Below, piece by piece: positions 44,019 to 52,934 of a stretch of 64,000 nucleotides of DNA. Under the pieces are notes generated by a model. It was not told the origin of the DNA and searched no databases. It saw nothing but the letters and a program-made list of their open reading frames with translations. The stretch covers positions 186,001 through 250,000 of the forward strand of contig NZ_CP156626.1 of assembly GCF_039852015.1 (NCBI RefSeq), in the 5' to 3' direction. The translations under genes were made by a program, and so were the position numbers. The stretch is from Robbsia sp. KACC 23696. GTDB lineage: Bacteria; Pseudomonadota; Gammaproteobacteria; Burkholderiales; Burkholderiaceae. The first letter of the stretch is position 1; every line of letters begins with the position of its first letter.

Positions 44019-45791
44019 ATGAATTACGAACGACCAAAGGCCGATGCGGTCATCGTCGGCCTTGGATGGGCCGGCTCGCTGATGGCCGAAGAGTTGACGC
44101 GGGCAGGACTGAATGTCGTTGCCGTAGAGCGCGGCGCATGGGAACAGACCCATACCAATTTCTCGCCCAATATCGCCGCGGATGAGCTGCGCTACGGCGT
44201 CCGTCGCGAAGTGCTGAAGCCGCCGCGCGTCGAAACCCTGACCTTTCGGAATAAGCCCAGCGAAACGGCGCTCCCCGGCCGTGATTGGAATATCTGGCAA
44301 ATGGGTTATAGCGTCGGCGGCGCCGGTAAACATTGGGCCGCCAATGCCTGGCGTTTCAATCCGGCCGATTTCGAGATGGCAACCCGCTGGCGCGATAAAT
44401 ACCACGGCATGAAGCTCGCGGACGGCCTGATCGTGCAGGATTGGGGCGTTTCCTATAACGACCTCGAGCCGCACTATGACCGTTGGGAGAAGATCGCCGG
44501 TATCGGCGGGAAGGCGGGCGTACTGAACGGCGAGAAGCAAGCGGGCGGCAATCCGTTCGAAGGCTCACGTCAGAACGAATATCCGACACCGCCGCTGGTG
44601 CGTTCGCGTTGGAACGACATTTTTGCCGCGACCACCGAGAAGATGGGCTATCACCCATTTCCGATTCCTGCGGGAACCATCGGTGCGGCCTATACGAATC
44701 CGCTCGGCCTCAACCTGGCGCCGTGTACGTATTGCGGATTCTGCGGCTTTTACGGTTGCGGCAACTGGTCCAAATCCTCGCCGAATATCTGTACCGTGCC
44801 TGCCTTGATGACGCGCACCAACTTCACCTTGCTGACGGAATGCACGGTGATGCGGGCCGAAAAGGCGAAAGACGGCAAGACGGTCAGCGGTGTCACTTTT
44901 CTAGACAGCGACGGGAATACCGGCTTCCAACCTGCGGACATCGTCGTGTTTTCCGCCTACCAATTGGATAACGTGCGCCTGCTGCTGTTGTCGGAGCTTG
45001 GCAAGCCCTACAACCCCGCAACGCGCGAGGGTGTCGTCGGACGGGCCTACAACTACCAGACGATGTCGTACGGCTTTATGTACTTCGAAAATGAACAGAT
45101 GAATCCCTTCATTTCGACCGGTGCACTGTCTACGCAGATCGACGACTTCAATGCGGACAATTTCGATCACAGCCAGTTGGGTTTCCTGGGCGGTGCCGGT
45201 ATCCAGGCGCTGTCCGATCAAGGCACGCCTATCGGCATGACCGATCGCGTGCCCCCGGGAACGAAAATGTGGGGCTCCTCCTGGAAGCGCGCATTTCAGA
45301 AGAGCTATCAGAACTACGGCAAGATTCAGGGTCAGGGCACATCGTATTCGCATAACGATGCCTTCCTTTCCTTGGACCCGACGTATAAGGACGGCAACGG
45401 TCAGCCGCTGTTGAGCATGACCTTCGACTACAACGACAACGACCGGAAGATGGCGCGCTTCATCAAGGATCGCATCAGCGATATCTGTCGTGCGACCGGT
45501 GCGAAGTCGTTCGAAAGCGTGGCCTTTCCCGATCAGCCCAACTCGCCTTTCCGTGGCTATGACAGCTCGCATACCATCGGCGGCGCGGTCATCGGCCTCG
45601 ACCCTGCGACGTCGGTGCTCAACCGGTATCAGCAGCATTGGGATTACCACAACCTCTTTGTCTGTGGCGCATCCTCGTTTCCGAATAACGGCGGCTATAA
45701 CCCGACCGGCACGCTCTCGGCACTGACGCTCTGGACGGCAAAGGCCATCATTCACGATTACCTGCGTCAGCCTGGCTCGCTGGTACGATAA
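44019..45791 (+). CDS. GMC oxidoreductase, catalytic subunit of gluconate dehydrogenase-like complex
   Basis: A 590-residue FAD enzyme. The dinucleotide fold AVIVGLGWAGSLMAEELTRAG (about 8-28) begins close to the N-terminus with no own signal, fitting co-export with subunit 3. Other features are WQMGYSVGGAGKHWAANAWR, a Cys-rich segment TYCGFCGFYGCGNWS that may hold an iron-sulfur cluster as in related sorbitol and fructose dehydrogenases, and the C-terminal active-site pattern HTIGGAVIG with NNGGYNPTGTLSALTLW. It starts 42 bp after subunit 3 with AGGAA nearby and is followed at 12 bp by the cytochrome gene. Confidence 0.93.
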   Translation: MNYERPKADAVIVGLGWAGSLMAEELTRAGLNVVAVERGAWEQTHTNFSPNIAADELRYGVRREVLKPPRVETLTFRNKPSETALPGRDWNIWQMGYSVGGAGKHWAANAWRFNPADFEMATRWRDKYHGMKLADGLIVQDWGVSYNDLEPHYDRWEKIAGIGGKAGVLNGEKQAGGNPFEGSRQNEYPTPPLVRSRWNDIFAATTEKMGYHPFPIPAGTIGAAYTNPLGLNLAPCTYCGFCGFYGCGNWSKSSPNICTVPALMTRTNFTLLTECTVMRAEKAKDGKTVSGVTFLDSDGNTGFQPADIVVFSAYQLDNVRLLLLSELGKPYNPATREGVVGRAYNYQTMSYGFMYFENEQMNPFISTGALSTQIDDFNADNFDHSQLGFLGGAGIQALSDQGTPIGMTDRVPPGTKMWGSSWKRAFQKSYQNYGKIQGQGTSYSHNDAFLSLDPTYKDGNGQPLLSMTFDYNDNDRKMARFIKDRISDICRATGAKSFESVAFPDQPNSPFRGYDSSHTIGGAVIGLDPATSVLNRYQQHWDYHNLFVCGASSFPNNGGYNPTGTLSALTLWTAKAIIHDYLRQPGSLVR

Positions 45792-45803
45792 GGGGCCGGA
45801 AAA

Positions 45804-47102
45804 ATGAATAAGAACATCAAGCGTATCGGCGCGACGGTTGTCGGACTTGGGGTTGTCGCTGCCGTCGCGTACGGCGCCGCCGTCACGTACGATCTGCACC
45901 GCCAGGACGGCATCACCGAGGCACCCGATGCGCAGGACGCGACGGACGCGCAAATCGCACGGGGTAAATATGTCGCCTACGCCGCCGATTGCGCGGCGTG
46001 CCACACCGTTAGCGGACAGAAGCCCTTTTCGGGTGGTTATGCGCTGCATACGCCGTTTGGTGAGATTCAATCGTCCAATATCACCAGCGACAAAGAAACC
46101 GGTATCGGTAACTGGACGTTGAGCCAGTTCGATCGCGCGGTGCGTCACGGCAAGGGATCGCACGGCTATTTGTATCCGGCGATGCCTTACACCGCCTATA
46201 CCAAGATGAGCGATGGCGACATCCGCGATCTGTGGGCCTATATGCGAACGATACCGGCGGTGAACCGTCCGGTGGTCGAGAACCAACTGCCGTTCCCTTT
46301 CAACCAGCGCTGGTCACTCGCCGCGTGGAATGCCTTGTATTTCCATCCGGGGACGTTCCAGCCGGAGAGCGGGCAGAGTGCGGAATACAATCGCGGCGCC
46401 TATCTGGTCAACGGCCCCGGGCATTGCGCGGCCTGTCATACCGGCAAGAATTTCCTCGGTGGCGACAGTCCGGCATTCCTCCAAGGGGGGGCGCTTCAAG
46501 GCTGGTACGCGCCGGATCTGACGCCGAACGCGCATGTGGGGTTGGGGAACTGGTCGGTTGCGGACCTGACGTCGTATCTGAAGACCGGCTCGAACGACAA
46601 GACGGTGTCCTCCGGCCCGATGACCGAGGCCGTCGAAAACTCGACCCAGCATCTGACCGATACGGATCTGAATGCCATCGCGGTGTATCTGACGAGCTTG
46701 CCAGCCAGCACCGACAATCGGACGACGCCTGTGGCAGCGGCCGAAAAAACGATGGTGCTCGGCAAGCTTGTCTACGAGAGCCAATGCATTGCCTGTCACG
46801 TGTCGAACGGACAGGGCATCCGTCGGATGATCCCGGCGCTGGCGGGCAGCCCGGTCGTCAACGCCAATGACCCGTCGACGTTGTTGCAGATGGTACTGAA
46901 GGGCGGCAACGGGCCGCAGACTGCAGGCAATCCGACCGGCGCCGGTATGCCGCGTTTCGACTGGAAGCTCTCGAACGACGACATTGCCGCGGCGCTGACG
47001 TATGTCCGCAATGCCTGGGGCAATGCGGCGCCGGCGGTAGACGAGCAGGCCGTTGCAACCGCTCGCTCGCAGCTTCAAGCCAAGGCGTGGAGCGGAAAGT
47101 AA
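45804..47102 (+). CDS. Tri-haem cytochrome c subunit
   Basis: A 432-residue membrane-anchored cytochrome c that passes electrons from the flavoprotein to ubiquinone. One N-terminal membrane segment (about 8-27) acts as signal-anchor. Three CxxCH haem sites are visible, starting at Cys63 (CAACHTVSG), Cys208 (CAACHTGKN) and Cys328 (CIACHVSNG), each in its own cytochrome c domain with a downstream Met. This is the standard architecture of gluconate, alcohol and sorbitol dehydrogenase cytochrome subunits. GGGGCC lies before the start. It ends the operon. Confidence 0.93.
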   Translation: MNKNIKRIGATVVGLGVVAAVAYGAAVTYDLHRQDGITEAPDAQDATDAQIARGKYVAYAADCAACHTVSGQKPFSGGYALHTPFGEIQSSNITSDKETGIGNWTLSQFDRAVRHGKGSHGYLYPAMPYTAYTKMSDGDIRDLWAYMRTIPAVNRPVVENQLPFPFNQRWSLAAWNALYFHPGTFQPESGQSAEYNRGAYLVNGPGHCAACHTGKNFLGGDSPAFLQGGALQGWYAPDLTPNAHVGLGNWSVADLTSYLKTGSNDKTVSSGPMTEAVENSTQHLTDTDLNAIAVYLTSLPASTDNRTTPVAAAEKTMVLGKLVYESQCIACHVSNGQGIRRMIPALAGSPVVNANDPSTLLQMVLKGGNGPQTAGNPTGAGMPRFDWKLSNDDIAAALTYVRNAWGNAAPAVDEQAVATARSQLQAKAWSGK

Positions 47103-47151
47103 TCGCCCGCCTTGATCGGCGCGGTCATCCGACCCGCGTCGAAAGCGCGGA

Positions 47152-48687
47152 TTACAGGTGGAACACCGCCACCGCCTCACGCAGCTTGCCGGCTTGGTCT
47201 TCGAGCGACTGTGACGCGGCGGTGGCCTCTTCCACGAGCGCCGCGTTCTGCTGCGTCGCTTCGTCCATCTGACCCACGGCCAACGCAACCTGGTCGATGC
47301 CGCCGCTCTGTTCCTTCGATGCGGCGGCGATTTCACCCATGATGTCGGTCACGCGCTGCACGGCGCCGATGATATCGGTCATCGTGCGGCCGGCATTGTC
47401 CACGAGTGCCGTTCCCGACTGCACGCGATCGACGGACGTATCGATCAATTCCTTGATTTCCTTCGCCGCCGCGGACGAGCGCTGCGCCAAGGTGCGGACT
47501 TCCCCTGCCACTACGGCGAAGCCACGCCCTTCCTCGCCGGCGCGCGCGGCTTCCACCGCGGCGTTCAAGGCGAGAATATTCGTCTGGAAGGCGATACCTT
47601 CGATGATCGAGATGATGTCGGCGATCTTCGACGAGCTATCGTTGATCTCGCGCATTGTCGTGACGACCTTCGCCACCACTTCGCTGCCCGAGTTCGCGAT
47701 ATGCGAGGCGTTCTCTGCCAGCTTGCTGGCCGCCGATGCGTTGTCGGCGTTCTGCTTCACGGTGCCGGTCAACTGCTCCATGCTCGCTGCGGTTTCCTGC
47801 AGCGCCGCCGCCTGCTCTTCGGTACGCGACGACAAATCGAGGTTGCCGGCGGCGATCTGTTGCGTCGCCGAGGCGATGGCTTCACTGCCCGAACGGACCG
47901 TGCGGACGGTGTCCACCAGACTCGACCGCATCTTCGACAGGCCACGGAGCAGCAGGCCCATTTCATCGTTCGATGTGATCTTGACCTCGCGGCGCAAATC
48001 CCCTGCCGCGATCGCGTCGAAGTGTGCCAGCGCGTCGGCCAACGGTACACCGATCGCGCGATTCAGCGACACCCAGGTGAAGACGGCGATGAGCAAGCCG
48101 ATCACGATCGCGGCAATCGACGCGTTTCGTACCAGGCGGTACGAGGACGCCGCCTCGTCATAGCCCTTTGTCGCAGCCTGACTTTGAAAGTCGGAAAGCG
48201 CCTCATCGGCTTTCAGCGCTTGCAGAAAGACGGTCGGCAGTTTGTCGAAGATGGCCGCTGCTGCGGTCGAATCCTTCGCGCGCACGGCGGCGAAGCCCGC
48301 ATCGAGAATTTGGTGCAAGGTCGCGTAATACCCATAGGCCGTGTCGGCCAATGCCTGTTCGCCCGGAAGCAGAGGGAGGCTCTTGTAATCCTTCCAGTAC
48401 TTTTCGGCCAACACACGCGAGTCCAGTGATTGCTGGATGGCCAGGTCGGCAGTCGGCGTGCCCATCGTGATGATGGCGCGGTCGAAGGAAATGCGTTCGC
48501 GAAGCAGGGAGGTTTCCGCATGCGCCACGGCCATCATCGACGGCGTCAGCTCGTTATTGCTTTTCTTGAGCGAAAAGTTTGCGTTCGAGAGACCGTAAAT
48601 GCCGAGGCCGCCGATCGCGATCATTAGCAGTGCGAGCACGGCCATCGCTATCCCGATGCGGCTCTTGATTGTCATGCTCATCTTCAT
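47152..48687 (-). CDS. Methyl-accepting chemotaxis protein
   Basis: A 511-residue chemoreceptor of the Tar/Tsr layout. In order: first transmembrane helix (about 13-33), a periplasmic four-helix-bundle sensor of about 150 residues, second transmembrane helix (about 190-212), HAMP ([22 protein letters not shown]), adaptation region and the signalling hairpin [35 protein letters not shown]-like core in one piece. The C-terminus has no NWETF-type CheR tether. ATG 48687 is chosen; MTIKSRIG at 48675 is an alternative. It is a single gene, convergent with the cytochrome gene. The ligand is unknown. Confidence 0.93.
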   Translation of the reverse strand: MKMSMTIKSRIGIAMAVLALLMIAIGGLGIYGLSNANFSLKKSNNELTPSMMAVAHAETSLLRERISFDRAIITMGTPTADLAIQQSLDSRVLAEKYWKDYKSLPLLPGEQALADTAYGYYATLHQILDAGFAAVRAKDSTAAAAIFDKLPTVFLQALKADEALSDFQSQAATKGYDEAASSYRLVRNASIAAIVIGLLIAVFTWVSLNRAIGVPLADALAHFDAIAAGDLRREVKITSNDEMGLLLRGLSKMRSSLVDTVRTVRSGSEAIASATQQIAAGNLDLSSRTEEQAAALQETAASMEQLTGTVKQNADNASAASKLAENASHIANSGSEVVAKVVTTMREINDSSSKIADIISIIEGIAFQTNILALNAAVEAARAGEEGRGFAVVAGEVRTLAQRSSAAAKEIKELIDTSVDRVQSGTALVDNAGRTMTDIIGAVQRVTDIMGEIAAASKEQSGGIDQVALAVGQMDEATQQNAALVEEATAASQSLEDQAGKLREAVAVFHL

Positions 48688-48901
48688 GGTGTTCGTTTGC
48701 GTTGCGTGCGAGAACGGCAATGTAGGTCTGCCTGGGATGCTTAGCGGCACACGCGATTGAACCTTGAGCGTTCTATTGTCACGGCTCGTGGGATGTGAAG
48801 GCAGGGGGCGGTGGCGGACCGAGAAGGCGACGCATGCGCGCGTGCCGAAAGCCTTATTCTGGCGTGATTTTGTCTTTCATATGATGTTAAGGCCTGCGTA
48901 T

Positions 48902-49344
48902 TTATGTGGCTGGAGTGCGACTGGATGTCGCATGGGTGATCGCGTTGAGCTTTATATTGACTTCATGGCATGCGGTCAGCAGGTCGCTAACGATTCTGTC
49001 GTCGACAATCAAGCATCCCTCATATTCGGCTACATTTCGAATGTCATGACATTTCGATAGGATCCGCCAAACCTCCGGCCCCAGTCCCAAAGTGTGGGTA
49101 GTAATTGAAATACCAGGAAGCGATTCGTTGAGCGATATCCATTCCAACGTAGCGCGGCAAGACACAAAGCGTGCGCGGCGTTATAGGCCAGATCGAATTG
49201 ACTCTCGATCGAGAGTGAGGCGTTCAGTGCGTCTTTCAATCGCGCGTTGCCGGAGCGCTTTAAACCTTCGAATTCCTTAGCGTCGACACGCTCCGGTTTC
49301 AGCGGCTTGCCGGGGCCGCTCAGACTCTCAAGCGGGCAAGTCAC
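48902..49344 (-). pseudogene. HEPN domain protein, frameshifted
   Basis: Two adjacent minus-strand frames together spell one HEPN protein of about 145 residues. The first (GTG 49344 onward) gives SIESQFDLAYNAAHALCLAA and GYRSTNRFLVFQLL. The conserved continuation HTLGLGPEVWRILSKCHD and IRNVAEYEG is in the next frame, ending at 48902. The break is near 49092-49102, where losing one base would explain it. The start overlaps the nucleotidyltransferase stop by 17 bp, the usual arrangement of MNT/HEPN pairs, in which HEPN is an RNase toxin. Here the toxin looks inactivated, unless there is programmed frameshifting or a sequencing error. Confidence 0.8.
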
Positions 49345-49924
49345 CTGCGCCCCCCCATACCCATATTTTTGGTTGATCCAATACCCTTGTTAGAAAAGAT
49401 TCCTGCGCAAGTAATCGTTTCGTAAATGCTTCGCGCGTAAGTATCGTCGGATTGATTGGCCGGCCGAGTCGAACGGCGGTGTCTTCAAGCGCTCCGAATA
49501 CATCCGCATACGTGACGTGGTCGCTGATTAGCATCAAGTCAATATCGCTACTCGCGGTGTCGCTCGCTTTAGCGATCGATCCATAGACGAAAGCGGCGAT
49601 GAGATGGGCATGTAGCGGACCAAGCGCATTTCGCAGCGGCTCCCCCAGCCCGATGGTTTTCTGCACGATCGAACGGAGTTCTTCAAAAATCGGAGTGTTC
49701 GGATTCGCTTGATAATGTTTCTGGTTGCCGATCGATTTCACCGTTACCAATCCGCTTTGCACGAGATTTGCCAGTTCCCGCTGCACGGATCCGGTTCCGC
49801 TGCCAACGAGGGAAATGATTTCCGTCGTGTAAAAGGAACGGCTTGCTTGCCCAAACAGCAATCCTAAGACTTGCCGCTTTGTTCCCGAAAACAATGCGTC
49901 CGCCAGCCCGCTGTATGAAGCCAT
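49328..49924 (-). CDS. Nucleotidyltransferase with N-terminal winged helix (MNT partner of HEPN)
   Basis: A 198-residue two-domain protein. Residues 1-70 form a winged helix of ArsR type (YTTEIISLVGSGTGSVQRE then LVTVKSIGNQKHYQ). Residues 100-180 form a minimal nucleotidyltransferase with GS at 115-116 and the metal-binding Asp127 and Asp129 (SSDIDLMLIS). ATG 49924 is favoured; the frame stays open upstream but has no conserved sequence. MNT proteins are antitoxins that can AMPylate HEPN toxins. The fused DNA-binding domain and the two dyads just upstream imply autoregulation. The partner HEPN gene is frameshifted. Confidence 0.87.
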   Translation of the reverse strand: MASYSGLADALFSGTKRQVLGLLFGQASRSFYTTEIISLVGSGTGSVQRELANLVQSGLVTVKSIGNQKHYQANPNTPIFEELRSIVQKTIGLGEPLRNALGPLHAHLIAAFVYGSIAKASDTASSDIDLMLISDHVTYADVFGALEDTAVRLGRPINPTILTREAFTKRLLAQESFLTRVLDQPKIWVWGGAGDLPA

Positions 49925-49936
49925 GGCAAAGTCTTT

Positions 49937-49975
49937 TATACCCAGATTGGGTTTGATTATACCTAATTTGGGTAT
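49937..49975 (-). promoter_or_regulatory. Paired operators and promoter of the MNT/HEPN module
   Basis: TATACCCAGATTGGGTTT (49937-49954) and TATACCTAATTTGGGTAT (49958-49975) match at 14 of 18 positions, start 21 bp apart (two helical turns), and each has partial dyad symmetry (CCCA/TGGG-like arms). On the minus strand the second overlaps TATAAT (49961-49956), a consensus -10 box. They sit 13 bp upstream of the gene for the winged-helix protein. Confidence 0.7.
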
Positions 49976-50454
49976 ATTGGTGCCGAAAAGAGCGCTGGAA
50001 ATAGATGAGCCGTGCGCCACGTCGCCGCGCGAAGGTTGGACGGGGGCGTGCTTCACAACGGCGTGCATTGGCGTTTTCTCTGTAAAGGAGGCACTTTTCG
50101 GGTCAACGACGCCGATCGCTGCTTTTACTACGATGGGGCAGGATAGCGCCGACTCGGTTGCCCCCACAATCAGACGTCTCCTAAAACATGCCTTCCGCGC
50201 ACGATAAATATGGGAAAAGGCCATTCGGCCCATTCCAGTCAATAACCCCGAAAGTTACGGCGACCGGTCTTAAACGACTGCAACGTCACTGAAACGCCAT
50301 ATGCGCTTTCTACAGTAGTGCTTGAAATACGAGAGCCCATCTCACCGCCTTCCTCCGGACACGACGTGGATTGCAATGAGCTGCCCTATTGATAATCCCA
50401 TACGTGCTTCGCCGCTAACGCAGCCGGTGGGGGATCGTTTCGCCGAAAGCGTGG
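49976..50454. other. Intergenic stretch with no gene seen
   Basis: Nearly 480 bp between the MNT/HEPN module and the porin gene. The leftward frame stays open into it (to about 50242), but the translation has no recognisable domain and no good start. I see no RNA gene. Confidence 0.5.
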
Positions 50455-51939
50455 ATGCAAAGCGTGACCTCTTCTGTCTGGAACCTGCGTCGGGCACGAA
50501 AAACCTGGTTCCCCGCGATGGCGATGCTGCTCGGCCTGGCCGTTATGCCGGACGACCTGGCCGCGGAGCCCGTAACGCCTTATGTCCAACGAAAGACGCC
50601 GCCGCGTGTCGCATCACGCTGCCATGGGTGCAAACGGCTCGCACGCATGGGACGTCTATCGACTCGCACAGGATACGACCGCAAGATGGACGCGGAGCAG
50701 AAAAGGCGAAAGGCCTTTACTGCAGACGCTTTTCAGAACGCATCGCCTACGCCTTGGGGCGTGCAGAAAACATTGCGATCCACGCGTCGCGTCGCGATGA
50801 ATCGCCGTAAATGGTATGAACGTGTCACCGTTCGCGGCTATACCCAGGTTCGTTTCAACGCGATCCGCGACCACGCGGCAGATGACGAATTACACGATCG
50901 CTACATCGCTGCATACAGAGGGTTCGGCATTCGTCGTTCTCGCATCATTTTCAGTGGCGACGTGCATCGCTACCTGTCGGTCTATTTGCAGCCCGATTTT
51001 GCAAGCTTTCCCGGCCCATCGGGCGCCCCCAATATCGGTGAATTCAGAGACGCCTATGCCGACGTGTATTTCAACCACGCACAGACCTTCCGGTTTCGCC
51101 TCGGGCAATCGTCCGTGCCGTATGGCTGGGAGACCTTGCAATCCAGTCAAAATCGACTCGCGCTCGACCGTGTCGATGCCCTCGATACGGCCGGCCGAGA
51201 CGGGCGAGACATCGGCCTGTTCTTTTACTACGTACCCGCGGCGATTCGGGCACGCTTCGCGCATCTGCTGGCCTCGGGGCTGGGAGGCAGTGGCGACTTT
51301 GGTGTTGTCGGCGTAGGTGTCTACAACGGGCAAGGTGCGAATCGGATGGCGCGAGCCGGTAGTCAGCACATGGCTGCTCGTGTCACTTATCCCTTCCTGA
51401 TGCCGAATGGACAATACATCGAGATAGGCGCCAGCGCCTATTCCGGGCGCTTTGTCACCGGACGACGACGGACGCTACTTCTCGGCAGTGAACGCATGAC
51501 GCCGGTCGACGTTTTTTCCGCGCAGCGCAACAACGACCAACGCCTTGCACTGCATTTCATCTACTATCCGCAACCCTTCGGCATTCAAGTGGAATGGACC
51601 GCAGGGTATGGGCCGCAACTGGAGTCGGATAGCGGCCTGATCACGCGCCAGCGCTTGCACGGCGGCTACGTTCAATTGATGTACCGCTTCCAAAGCCACA
51701 CGATGGCTATGGTGATCCCTTATGTAAAATGGCAAAGGTATCGCGGGGCGTCGAAGTTCGAGGCGAACAGCCCCGCCATGCGCGTCGATGAAATCGAGAT
51801 GGGTGCCCGATGGCAGCCGTGCAAGTCGGTGGAAATAACGACGACCTATTCTCGCGTGCAACGGACGAACGCTCGCACCCGACCTTACAGCTTCATAAAC
51901 GGACACTTTCTGCGCCTGCAGCTGCAGGCCAGTTACTAG
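50455..51939 (+). CDS. Outer membrane porin, phosphate-selective OprO/OprP-like
   Basis: A 494-residue outer membrane beta-barrel of the OprO/OprP kind. After a basic start and a hydrophobic stretch (AMAMLLGLAVMPDDLAAEP, signal peptide of about 36 residues) there is a charged 80-residue region. Then comes the barrel: TVRGYTQVRFNAI, FGIRRSRIIFSGDVHRYLSVYLQPDF, FRLGQSSVPYGWETLQSSQNR, VGVGVYNGQG, and FGIQVEWTAGYGPQ. It ends LRLQLQASY with a terminal aromatic residue as usual for barrels. The Lys/Arg-rich region 45-120 is longer than normal, so the true start may lie elsewhere. Anion or phosphate selectivity is a family guess. Confidence 0.8.
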   Translation: MQSVTSSVWNLRRARKTWFPAMAMLLGLAVMPDDLAAEPVTPYVQRKTPPRVASRCHGCKRLARMGRLSTRTGYDRKMDAEQKRRKAFTADAFQNASPTPWGVQKTLRSTRRVAMNRRKWYERVTVRGYTQVRFNAIRDHAADDELHDRYIAAYRGFGIRRSRIIFSGDVHRYLSVYLQPDFASFPGPSGAPNIGEFRDAYADVYFNHAQTFRFRLGQSSVPYGWETLQSSQNRLALDRVDALDTAGRDGRDIGLFFYYVPAAIRARFAHLLASGLGGSGDFGVVGVGVYNGQGANRMARAGSQHMAARVTYPFLMPNGQYIEIGASAYSGRFVTGRRRTLLLGSERMTPVDVFSAQRNNDQRLALHFIYYPQPFGIQVEWTAGYGPQLESDSGLITRQRLHGGYVQLMYRFQSHTMAMVIPYVKWQRYRGASKFEANSPAMRVDEIEMGARWQPCKSVEITTTYSRVQRTNARTRPYSFINGHFLRLQLQASY

Positions 51940-51948
51940 GAGCGTGAC

Positions 51949-52788
51949 ATGGCATCGCCTATGCGTACTTGGTTGATTACCGGATGCTCGACAGGACTTG
52001 GTCGGAGCCTTGCCGAAGTATTGATCGAAAAAGGGGAACAGGTCATCGCGACGGCACGGAACCCGGCGTCGCTATCGGATCTGGTCGCGGGTCACGGCAA
52101 TGCGCACGCGCTGAAGCTGGATGTGACGTCGGCGAGCGATATCGCAGACGTGCTGGCTTACGCGGACCGCGAACTGGGTGGGATCGATGTGCTCGTGAAC
52201 AATGCCGGTTATGGCTATATCGCGTCGGTCGAAGAGGCGGAGGAGACCGAATATCGCGCGCTTTTCGAGACAAACCTCTTTGGCCTGATCGAGGTCACGC
52301 GCGCCGTGCTTCCCGGCCTGCGTGCGAAAGGCGCCGGACATATCCTGAATATCTCGTCGGTCGGTGGGATGATGGGCAATATCGGATCCGCCTACTACGC
52401 CGGCACCAAATTCGCGCTGGTGGGCTTCTCGGAAGCACTGTCCAAGGAAGTCGCGGAACTCGGGATCAAGGTCACCGTCGTCGCACCGGGACCATTCCGG
52501 ACCGACTGGGCGGGGCGTTCGCTGAAGACGGCACCCAAGCGTATCGATGCCTATGCGGATACCGTACATCGCCGCATCGATGGCATGGAGAAGACGAGTG
52601 GCGCGCAGGCCGGCGACCCGGTGCGTGCGGCCGAGGCGATGATCGCCGCGGTCGATAGCCCGAAGCCGCCCTTGCATCTGATTCTCGGAGAGTCGGGCCT
52701 GACGCGGGTGCGTGAGCACCTGGTCGCCTTGCAAGCCGAAATCGACGATTGGGCCGAGGTCAGCATCAGCGCCGACTTTCCGAAGTAA
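51949..52788 (+). CDS. Short-chain dehydrogenase/reductase
   Basis: A 279-residue classical SDR. The cofactor motif ITGCSTGLGRSLAEVL (TGxxxGxG) is followed by Arg/Ala at the end of the second strand (ATARNPA), which leans to NADP. NNAGYGYIAS, the catalytic Ser in ISSVGGMMG, and Tyr-x-x-x-Lys in YYAGTKFAL complete the active site. It starts ten bases after the porin stop with GGAGCG upstream, so the two may be co-transcribed. Substrate specificity is unknown. Confidence 0.9.
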   Translation: MASPMRTWLITGCSTGLGRSLAEVLIEKGEQVIATARNPASLSDLVAGHGNAHALKLDVTSASDIADVLAYADRELGGIDVLVNNAGYGYIASVEEAEETEYRALFETNLFGLIEVTRAVLPGLRAKGAGHILNISSVGGMMGNIGSAYYAGTKFALVGFSEALSKEVAELGIKVTVVAPGPFRTDWAGRSLKTAPKRIDAYADTVHRRIDGMEKTSGAQAGDPVRAAEAMIAAVDSPKPPLHLILGESGLTRVREHLVALQAEIDDWAEVSISADFPK

Positions 52789-52934
52789 GGTGTGTGGCAG
52801 CGTTTTAGCCGAGGCTTTCCGGCACCATGACCGTGACATCGATCTCGCCACGATATTCACACTAAAGCCTCCCTTCGACACCTGGTCGAAACCTGAGGGG
52901 AGTGGGCGTGGGCGCGCCGCCGCCCCGCCCGCTG

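Noticed and set aside
48764-49060. Plus-strand open frame in the MCP to HEPN interval
   Set aside because: Lies opposite the end of the HEPN pseudogene and has no similarity to known proteins.
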